A stretch of DNA of 64,000 bases from Symbiodinium kawagutii (lineage: Eukaryota > Sar > Dinophyceae > Suessiales > Symbiodiniaceae), in assembly GCA_009767595.1 (NCBI GenBank), contig VSDK01026096.1:609-64608 (forward strand). Reading direction: 5' to 3'. The position numbers and the translations under genes were made by a program. Positions 11,174 through 22,238 of this stretch are shown here, in pieces. Numbering within the stretch: the stretch's first letter is position 1; each line of letters begins with the position of its first letter. Below the pieces are notes generated by a model that worked only from the letters and a program-made list of their open reading frames with translations, did no database searches and was not told where the DNA came from.

Positions 11174-11855
11174 CTATAAGGGTGCACAGTTTTTTCACAA
11201 AGCCAGTGACAGCCAGTGGCCATCCAGATGATGTATGCGAAGATTTGACCCCCTCCTTGCTGGTTACAGTTGATCCCCATGAGCAGCTATTGGATACTTG
11301 AACTGACACACCCAGCCGATGGTTGTAGCATTTCTTGTTGGTCGCAGTGTCAACCCCAAAGCAAGCATTGCTGCATCCGAGCTCAAAAGACTACTGCGAC
11401 TTGCCAACTATTAGACCATCAAAAGCCACAAACTTGCTTACGAAAAATGTACAGAGTTTAATAAGTTGTTTCATGTCAAAGTTTTGAGGAATACTGATTT
11501 CGGTCAGGTTGTCAAAAGCTCATACATAGATCTTCCTGTAGCAATGGGTGTACCCCCAGACCAGTCAGTTTTGTATGCAAAATCACATGACCGGGTGATT
11601 TGGAGGTTCCAGTGAGTGACTGCCTGACGATTCCTGATGGTTTATCCCATTGATCTGCATATAACTCAGGCCAAAAAAGAAAGGAGTACTGGAACTTCAA
11701 TGATGAGCTGTGGTGATACTCCGCCAGGAGATTTGTCAGCGGACAACCAGTTACCCAGTCATAAATCAGCCATTCATTAACCATTACTGTTGACGGTAAC
11801 CATCAAGGGAACCATTGCTGTCGCCAGGAGATTTGTCGACAACCGGACTTCAGTG

Positions 11856-11865
11856 TTGGCTCAAG
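11856..11865 (+). other. 10-base match to the dinoflagellate spliced-leader 3' end
   Basis: TTGGCTCAAG equals the last ten bases of the dinoflagellate spliced leader (ending TTTTGGCTCAAG), but the bases upstream agree poorly. It lies about 790 bp before the first SF3A1 exon. Most likely chance. Confidence 0.15.
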
Positions 11866-12007
11866 CGCACGAGACCTTGCGCGTCCGGTTGCGCTAAGAT
11901 GCCAGAAGAGTCCGACAAAAGCAATGCCGGAGTCGGGCTAATCTATCCACCACCCGACATCCGAGGCGGCAGTTGAGCTTCAGGTTGGCTGGTGGTTTTT
12001 GGATGAC

Positions 12008-12128
12008 ATCAAGTGGGAATCCTTGTCAAACAACACCCCTGGGAGTGAAGTCCGTCCGGCTACATGGGTGCATTTTTTGGATCAAGTGGGAATCCTTGTC
12101 AAACAATACCCCTGGCAGTGAAGTCTGC
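12008..12128. repeat. 73-bp tandem duplication
   Basis: ATCAAGTGGGAATCCTTGTC begins at 12008 and again at 12081, followed in both by AAACAAYACCCCTGGSAGTGAAGTC. Two copies, few differences. Confidence 0.85.
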
Positions 12129-12651
12129 CAGGATCGGTGCAGGCTTTTCTTCAAGCTGCACCTTGCAGCGCCCGACTGATGTGATTTTTTCCGTGATGTT
12201 TTGTTTTGGTTATTGCAAACTTGCAATATGCATGAGATATGTTGGTGACTTTGATTGGGCTGTCATGCTATGTCATGCTTAGTAAGCAGCACATGTCAAC
12301 AAACTCCTTTGATCAGGAATGTTGAACGACTACATCAGGGTTGATAGTCTCCTTTTGTTGAAACATGTGGCGCGATGGTCTCCCTTTGGCTGCTGAATTA
12401 ACCAACTGTTGGATTTTGTAATCGTGAAGTCATCTCCAGCAACTACCGTCATCGAACCATACTTGAATTATCGTTGAACCAGTGCTTAACCATGGCTTAA
12501 TCAGTGCTTCGCCATAGTTTAACCAGTGCTTAGCCAACACCCAACCACCATTGCATCCTCATTTCACCGCCATTGAACCAGTGCTTGGCCAAAAGTCAAT
12601 GGTACCTTCAGCATCCTGAGATGGGCTCCATCACCATCCTGGGTTTCGCAG

Positions 12652-12950
12652 CGCGTCGCGCCACAGGCGTCATTGACAAGACAGCTCAGTTCGTGGCCAA
12701 ATGTGGCGAGGGCTTCGAGCAGCGTGTGCTTCGTGAGCAGAATCACACCAAGTTCGCCTTCCTGTTGCCCAACAACCCATATCGGCCCTACTACGAGCAC
12801 AAAGTCCGAGAGTTTAAGACTGGCGTAGTTGAGGAGACCAAGCCTGAAGTGCCACAGGCAATCATTGATCAGAAAGCCAAAGAGGATGAGAAAAAGAAGA
12901 AGAAGGAACAGTTGAAAGCGTTGACCATGGGTGAGAAGAAGAAAAAGCAG
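12652..12950 (+). CDS. SF3A1: SF3A1 exon: SURP1 domain
   Basis: Reads RRATGVIDKTAQFVAKCGEG and continues with FEQRV..., then NPYRPYYEHKVREF, the first SURP (SWAP) module. It ends in a Lys-rich tail and donor AAGCAG|GCAAGT. The acceptor TTTCGCAG at 12651 is inferred; an in-frame ATG at 12621 could instead be read through. Confidence 0.9.
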
Positions 12951-15900
12951 GCAAGTCGCGAGCTGCTGATAGGGATAGAATATGATTTTGTCGAACAAAT
13001 TTTGACCCCGGATGGAACGGCCTAAACTCCCAGCAACTAGAGGGCTGATCAATGGAATGAACTTTTTCTCCCAAAGATGGTGTAGGCTCAAGCGAGGGGG
13101 GGTTGAAAAGGGTTCAGCACGCTAAAACGACGACATTTCAAAGCAAGGAATTAGCCACGGAACATCCCAAGTAGAGCAGCATTATCAGTTTTGAGGAACC
13201 GGTGGGAGCCATGCATAGGTAAACCATCAATTTTGAGGAGGAACAGGGTACCATTTCATAGGTAAAAGCATCAATTCATGGGGAAACCATCAATTTTAGG
13301 AAGGCACACATTGATTTTTCTTTTGGACGGGGTTTCCTTCATCTTAGAAATCCCATGGCACCAGCAGGAACCAAGAGAGGAAGGTTTAGAAGAACAACAG
13401 AACTCGGGGAGTGCACAAACCGAGCGACCAAATACTTCGGCACAGATCCACTATGGATGATGACCGGCCGATAATGTTATATACCAAGCAACTCATAGTA
13501 GCGTACTGCCAGCCAAAAATGGTTGGGTGCAGTGTGATGGAAATATGAAGTCTTGAACAGTCGAATCCACCTTGAGTAGAAATTCATTCAACTGGCATCC
13601 AACCGACTGAAGTCCTCCATTGGTTGTTTCTCAAAATAGTGGTCCCCCAAAAATCATCCCATATTGAATATTATAGTGATAGACCCACCATTTTTTGTGT
13701 TCCCTACTTTGAGCAACACCCGACAGTAAAATGTTTTTTTTTTGTTGGTTTCTTGTTTACCTGAGTAGATTCGGGAACCTTTGGAACTGAACCCGTGAAT
13801 TAGGAATACTGTTTCGCTACACCCAATCAATCTTTGAGGTCGGTTGATTGACATTATTATTTGTTGTTATTAGTAATAAGTAACTATGAAGTTGTTGACT
13901 ATCCCCCATGTTAAATATACATTGACTATCAATATAAGATAGTAATACGTAACTATAAGCTGTTAGTAATCATTCTTTGTTGTTCTTGTTGTTGTCAGTT
14001 GAACATGTGAGTATCCGACAAAATTATCAGATGAATAGATCAATAAGGAACCTGCCTTGAACTTCGGTGAGGTCCACAAAACCTTCACAACCGATAGGGG
14101 ACCACCCAGCACCGATACCCCTAAATAGAATGACTTGGTACAGTAAGACTAGTGAATTTGTCAAGGCAAAAACTACTTCCAGTGCTCACATCCCACTTGC
14201 AAAGCCAGACACACAGAGTAGTCAACCACTGGACCTGCAATCTCCTTGTTGAAGGGCGTGGATGTGACCAAAATGCGGACAACCCAGAGACAAGAAATTG
14301 CTTGCAGTAGTCTTGCCTGAAAAAGTTTTGTTTCCTGAGCTGAGTGGCTGGCACTGCTTTGACCGATACCCCCAACCGATGCCGACCGATACCCAAATGT
14401 TCAGGATTTATTTGCCAGGTTGACCATGGCCTGTTCGTGTTTCCTTTGGCCATTTGTTCTGGACGTTCTCGGACCATCTCGGACCAAAGTAAGGGACATC
14501 GTAGATATTCGTAGATCACCATTTCAAATCACTTTTATTTTTGTTTCCATGTGTTCATGGGCGTGTATGGCAAGGAAAATCAAACTGCAGAGGGGCCTGG
14601 ACAAAGGACTTTGCAAAAGGTGGTATGGAAAACGACGCTTCCACTGGGACACAGAAAGCAACCCCCACAAGACAACGCGAAGACAAAATGCGCAAATTTT
14701 ACGAATATCAAATACACATTGTCCAAAGACGATGGAAACATCCAGCAGGAGATGACGAAAAAGGAAACCAGGCTTTCAAAACGAAAGGTCTGGAACCAAA
14801 ACAAGCAACAACTACTGAAGAAGAAAAAAGCCAATTTCATGGAAGAAGACAACAGCACCAGTACAGACTCTACATCTTCAAGTTCAAGTTCCGAAGATCG
14901 ACAAACAGCGTGCAAGCAAAGCAGCTGGCAATGAACGTAGCTACTTGCTGCAAAATAAACCAATTCCAATGTTATGTTGATTCTGTTCTAGCTTTGAAGA
15001 TGAGAAGAGTAAGAGAGGTATGGTCAATTTCTACAAAACCTTCACAACCGATAGGGGACCACCCAGTTTTGCTCATGTCAATTGCGTGAATGGATAGTTT
15101 TGTCCGCAACTCATGTATATCCATCCTGAAGTAGGTGTTGACTATCTCCCATGTTCAATAAGCATTTAGCAGCTTTGGGGATGGTACAATTAGGTATTCT
15201 TCACACTCCATGACGGTTGTATTGTAACTCTGAAGTGAAGTGAGTTCGACATTTGTTGGTTAATCATTAAGACTATAATTAGTTGATGTTTGGGTATAGT
15301 ACTTGAGATTAATTGATATTTCGGATTGATTACACAAGACCGTACACAACTATGTGTTGATACTTGTTGGTTTCATTGACCATGATATGTCATGGACCCC
15401 ATTCTGGGGCGGCGTCAACCAGGTTCATGTAAATTTTGGGTCAGACATGATTGATAACTCATCACCTTTCATCACGATGTGTCACCATGTTTTTCATCAT
15501 GTTTTCACCACATATCACTTTGTTTCACCACATTTCACCATGTTTTTCTCTAGGTTTCACCCTATTCCACCATTCCAAAGCCGCACCCACGCGTTAACTG
15601 CAGCATGAGCATGCGACCTGTGCAGGTGAAGCCACCTCCGGCAGATCAGTATGTGGTGAACCACCCATACATTGCCCCCATGGACACCGACATCATCAAA
15701 CTCACTGCGCAGTTCGTGGCGAGAAACGGGCAGAAGTTCTTGATCGGTCTGACCCAGCGAGAAAGCCGCAATCCGCAGTTCGACTTTTTGAAGCCCACCC
15801 ATGCGCTCCTCAGTAGCAGCCACTGGCTCTCGGATTTTTGGAGTGTTTAACTGGGATTATATCATATACTGAGTTGGATTGACCATATATCAATTGGATC

Positions 15901-18900
15901 CCCAGATATACCCACTAAAGCCACTCAAGTTTCAGAAGATCAACGCGGTCAAGGCTCTTTGGCTACTTCACCTCGCTAGTGGATGCGTACACCAAGTGTC
16001 TCATGCCAAACAAGGATGAGGTGGGCAAGAGCGGTGAGGATGGCAAGGGATCAGAAAATCACTGGATCCATCATGCGTACTACCATTCATGTCCCATGAA
16101 ATTATTCAGATCCATCATGCTGTATACAGATGGAATCTTTGCCAACGTTGAGCCATGTCTTTGGATACAACCCATAGTTCTCACTACTTAGGAATCTTCA
16201 TTACTTCATGATACTGTGTACCTCTTTGCACAATTACATATTTAGATTGACATAGATGTCCATGTATGTAGTACGTATCGACCGTATATGTGCAATTATG
16301 TGTATTTATGCACGTGCATCATATATTTGCAATACATATCTATTGGAGGCAGCACTCTGTAGGGAGTTGCAAGTTATCGGCCTAGCGACTTGTCAGAGAT
16401 GGCAAGTGCCAATCTGGCCGCTTGGAGTAACTTCAGGTGGAAAAGCTGAAGAAGTGCATCAACAACCCTCAAGAGGTCGTGGATAAGGCTATGGCCAGGT
16501 TCCATTGGGACGAACAGGAGGAGGCCAACCGAGTTTCGCGTGAGGAAGAACAGAAGGAGGAGAAGGAACAGATGGCCCAGTGCCTCGGCGTCAGTGTACC
16601 TTCCATCCTGAGTCTCCGCCATTTCTTTTGGGGAGACGCAGCTTGCTCTTTTCAGTGGCACCAGCTATGCCATGCAATGAATTCAGATGGTCTATCACAT
16701 ACCAGCTGCTAGGTCTAGCACCTTGATACACTATAACTCAAGATATAGCCACCACTAACAGATACCATTATGCCAGCTGTAAATACCAGATACCAATGGT
16801 AGATACCAGCTCTTCAAAAACCGCTGGCACTTGCTCACTATAGAACCTTGGTACCAGAGCTTGACATTGGGGCCTGGCTCGGTACGGACGGTGGCTGTGA
16901 GATTCACTGTGTGATTCCCATGGAGATGCTGGGTATGGTTCATGATGGTGAATCATCATCAATGATATTTCATTTTGTTGTGACTTGGCAATCAATGATA
17001 TTTAGTCTTGTGTGGCCAAGTTAACTTTAATGTGTTAATCTGGATTAATATGACCAGCCATAGTTAATCTAGGTTAATGATGACTAAGAACGGTGAAAAT
17101 TGTGGGGACACGGATGGTTGGTGGTTAATGATGGCGGTCACCAGCTGGACCTAACGGGTGACAATGGCTGATGCCGAGCTCGTGGCTGAGCATCAGCTAC
17201 CGCAATGGATTTCAATAGGAAACCAGATATTTCTTTACTGGATTTTCTATGCAACCAGGTTAGTTTACCGAGTTTCACGATGGAATTAGCAGGTGATGGG
17301 TCACAAAGCATCAGCAGACATTTTTGGTGACCATCATCATCCACAAGATTCCAGGCTAGAACCTTTACAAGAGCTTCATTTTGTGGTTAATGATGGTTAT
17401 CTTATGTCGATGGTTATCATCAACCTTTATAAGATTCATCAAAAGATGGTAAAGGCAATCCCCTTTATATGAACTAGTTACCAAGCATGCCCATCAGCCC
17501 CCCGCTACTGTGGACATCCCCATTTGATGGTGATGGAGAGCGGCTTCCGCTGCAAAAAGTTGTGTCCTGTGACCATTTCACCACTTGCTGCAGCCACTGC
17601 TGCTGCTGGTGCGGCTCTTGTTGTCGTCATTGAGTGCCGTTGTCAATATTGATGTTGTCGGCGGTTGTGTCCTTGCTGTTGCTGTTGTTGTTATTGTTGC
17701 TGTTTTATTGCTTGTTATTGTCAGATCTCTTGTTGCTCTTGATTTGTATGATTTGCATTTGGTTTTGCAAAGTTAATTGGTGTTTTGTGGTTGCGTGGCT
17801 TTGCTGTTCATGTCTTTGCTGTTGCTGCAGTTGGGGGCAGCAGCAGTTTTTTTAGTGTTGTTGTTGCTCGTGGTTCGCTGTTTTGCTGTGTCTGGTCACA
17901 GGATGATGGTTCTTATTTCATCCTGGGAATGATATCCTAACCACCAGCCTACTTTGAGAAACAAATCGTATCTTTGGATGAAATAGAATTACTATCAGCA
18001 TCACTGATCATATCGGGTGGCAAGAGATGTTCGCTGGTGCTTCCCAGAATCATCAGTGGTGACAGGAAGGTCAGATGATTTACGTCCAGTACTATAAGCA
18101 TGAATGATCGTGGATGTCATGCTTAAGCATGGTGAATGTCATCTCAAACATGGTTGATGTGATGGTTTGTAGTGTTCTGTTTAGTGTCATTGTAAGCGCC
18201 TGGGTTGCAGCTTGTGTTGGTCCAGGATTGACTGGCATGACTTCGTGGTTGTCGAGACTATTGAGTTCACTGCGGAGGATGACAGTCTTCAGTTGGCTCC
18301 ACCCATCGATCCTGCCACCCATGCGCCCAAGGGAGCCCCTGCGCCTTTGGAGCAAGCGGGCACCATGTTTGCAGAGGCCAAGATTGAGAAACCCAAGGCG
18401 GAAGAGGAAGTTCAAGAAGAATCCGCCGCTCCAAACGTAGACGAAAAGGAGAAGGAGGAGCGTGAAAAGAGAGAGCGTGAACTCGCCGAACAGCGAGAAA
18501 TGCGAGAACGAGAAGAGCGGGAGAGAGAAGAACGGGAAAGAGAGGAGGAGAGGGAAAGACAGGAAAGAGAAGCTGATGAGATGATAGAGGAGGAACCCCT
18601 GGACATGGAGCCAGAAATTCCTCTGCCAATGCAGGTCGGGCGGGGTGTGGGGGTTGTGTGTTCGGGTTCCTTTGTTTTGAGATGCAAGACATATTTGCAT
18701 GACAAAATCAAGTAGATTTCCCTTACATCATTTCCTCCAGGGACCCATTGTTGAAACACTTGTTGCACAGCCAGGAGCCAGAGATGAAGGTCCGAAAGGA
18801 CTATGTGAGACAGAAGAAGGGCAGCGCCCAACGATTGATGCAGCGATGTCCTATCACAGGACAGCTGATTGCTGCAGAAGAAATGTCGAACCACCTCAAG

Positions 18901-21900
18901 GTGTTGCTTCTGGATCCCAAGTGGAAGCATCAGAAAGATGCCTTGGTGGAGCGTGCCCGGAAAGAATCTGCCTTTGCAGACGATGTTGAGGCAAACTTGG
19001 CCAGTTTTGTGGCTAAGAGGCCTGATTTGTTCGGCACCGTCGAGGAGGAGATTCGAGAAGCCGCGGAGGCCGGTGCGGAGGCTGCGGCCCGAGACGCCGG
19101 AGCAGATGCCGGTCCAGCGCACACCATGGTGCCCCCCACGGCACCTGAAGCGTTGGCAGCGCCCAAAAAGGCGGCCCTGCCTGGTGCGGCCACGGGTGCA
19201 GCGTTGCAGGGCCCGGGCATGCAAGCACTGCCTGCAGGGCAGCAAGGACCCATTGCAGGCGTGTCCACCATCAACGCCCGACTGCCCCAAGCCTCCTTGG
19301 CAAACCAGGGTGCTAGTGCAGCCAGTGGGGTGAAACCTCCAGGCATGCTGCCAGGAACAGGCCCCATGGCTTTGGCCGATGATGACGATGAGGATGATGA
19401 GCCTATGGCCAAGAAGCCTCGCTTGGACGATGGAAGCTTGTTCCCAGAAGAGACGTGGGTCACTTGGTGTTGCCCAGAGAGTTTTCGTTGAGGGCTTAAT
19501 ATGCAACTTGAAATCGTGAAAATTGTTCAACGAGAATCGCTTGGCGTAGACCCAAGCCAGACTTCCCCTTCGTTCTTCAGGCTTCAAACATCCCGTTTGG
19601 TTTTCAAGAGACATCCCATTATTCGGTTTTCAAGAGTTCAACATCCCATGGTTTTCAAGTTCCACCAAGTCTACCCTTAACCAATCACAAGATGATCCAA
19701 GTCTACAAGATGATCCTTTTTTTTCCAAGCCGATCCAAGTCTACAAGATGACCCTCATCTCCAAGCCGAGGTGAACAAACCACCAACCAGATCTCTCCCT
19801 GCGCCAAGGTGAACAAACATCCCACGGCCATCACCATCATCGTGCAGACCTCGCTGGGTGCCGATGGCTTAGCCGCGGGCATCGCGCCGTCGCTGCCCAT
19901 GGAAGTCTCGGTGCAAACGAAGGTGCACGAGCTCAAGGCCAAGCTTCAGCCCAAGGCGCCGAGCATGGTTTGGTGGGTGAACTCTAGGGGTTTTTTATTA
20001 TATGGTTTTATAAGGGTGAACTCTATGGTTTTTATATGGTTTTTATAGGGATTCTGATGATTTTATGCGGGAATGTGGTGGTTTTATAGAGGATTATAGT
20101 GATTTTCTGGTGGATTATAGTGATTTTGTGGGGGATTATAGTGGTTTTAGAGGGGATTGTAGGTATTAGTAACGGATAATGATAGGTGATAGCAAGCAAC
20201 AATCGAACCAATTGATGATTGAGAGTGGCTGGTAGTGGCTAGTGATGCTTCGTAACGACTAGCAGTGGCAGAATGATGGTTATCAACCGTTAGTGATGGT
20301 CGGAAATTGCTAATGAATGGTTTGTAATTAACAATAATGGATCAGTTCAACGATGCTAACGACGGGTTGACAAGCTGGTTAGTGATGGTGCTGGTTGATG
20401 TGTTGATCATGGTTGAGATTGTGGCGTGTATGCTGGAGAGGCGGATCCATTCAAAAGCTTAGCTCGAAGGACCTATGCAGCAGTACACAACCATGGCCAA
20501 CTGGTCAGTGAAACGATGAGAATGGCCCAACGATGCTTGATGATGTACATTTTTATGATTATCACCGGGGGATATGGGATGGTCCTCAAACTGGTTGATA
20601 GTTTGATATTTTTTTGACCTTCACTCTGGGGAATTATAAAGTTTGACCAGGCAACATAGCGAGAGTTCATCACGCGTTTAAGGCGTCCATATCACTTCAT
20701 ACCCAATATATACTCACTAGATTATTAATTCATATCATGGTAGATTCATTAATTCATAACCATGATAGTGAATGCATTTCAACATCATATCAGATTGTTT
20801 GATATCATATCGTTTCATATCATTGTAATATATCATATAATGTCATATCATATCATATCATATCATATCATATCATATCATATTGTTTCATATCATATTG
20901 TTTCATATCATATTGTTTCATATCATACCGTTTCATATCATATCATATCATATCATATCGTATCATATCATATCATAGTAGATCCATTGATTACTGTAGT
21001 AGATCCATTTGTTTATAACCCCCATGTATCTGAGTTACAAAGTGATGGTGGTTTATGAAGAGCTGGATCTACCAGTAAACCATGCATGATTCTTGGGGTG
21101 GCACAAGGAGAAACTTTGCCGCCTCTTTGACTCATCGAACATCATCAACTAAAGTAAACGAGTCTATGAGTTATTTCCATAACTCATGCATAGTTCAAAT
21201 TCAACTGCTTAATCAGTTGAGCGTCACCATTAAGGACCAATCGAACCTTGTTCGCAACATTGTATAGCTTCATCAATCAACATAGTTGATCATTCAGCAT
21301 TAATCATACTGTACTCAGCAAACTATTGTGTTGCACAAGACGTTGCTGTTTTCGTTGCTTTGTGATACTTCATTGTTTTGAGCCACACAATTTCCCTCCT
21401 TTTTTTCCAACCAGATTGGGATGGCATCCATAGTCAACAAAGTAGCTTCAATCTAACATGTGGCTGGAACATGGCCCTTCCCAACAGCTAAAGCAGCTAG
21501 AAATGGCCGGTTTCTCACATTAACTGGTGGCACATTCAGGCGAATCATCCAGTTTATTGACCAATTCATAGTGATAAACCAACCATGAGATTGTTCCTCC
21601 CTATGGCTTGAGAAACCACCCAAATGGTGAATGATCCGCTTTTAAAGAATGTTGGCTCTGTCAACGCAGGTGGCCAACGCTGGACTGAATGTGGCCAACA
21701 TGAAGCTGAAGGTCTTAAACAGTTTCTTGAAATACACAGGAGTGGACACTGATACATGTTAATGATTGGTTTTTGACTCTTGTCGAGAAGACATGATCAT
21801 GGGACATGATAGTTGACAATGGCAACTTATGATGGTTGACATCGGTTAAATCAGTAGAGCCATCAACGGCACTGGTTGAAATGACTGACTAGCTGCGATA

Positions 21901-22185
21901 ATCATGGTCAAAACGAGAAAATGGTGATTTCTGTAACAATGTTTATTCATTATGATGATTGATAATTATTCTTACAGTAGTTGCAGTAATCCACTACGCT
22001 TATGATGGTTGATAGTGTAGGTTGACAAAGATTAGTCATCGTTCATCTATTGTTCGACTTGTGGTTGGATGTTCCCGGGGGTATGGATGATTCAGTCCTA
22101 TAGTTTTATGATGATTACATGATCAGCGACCGTGATGACAGGGATTTACTGCTTGGTTGTTGACAATGGAGCTGAACCCAGAAGA

Positions 22186-22238
<53 letters not shown>

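Noticed and set aside
17585..17890. Leu/Val-rich ORFs that look like membrane proteins
   Set aside because: GTTGCTGTT low-complexity DNA; the same holds for 29600-29960.
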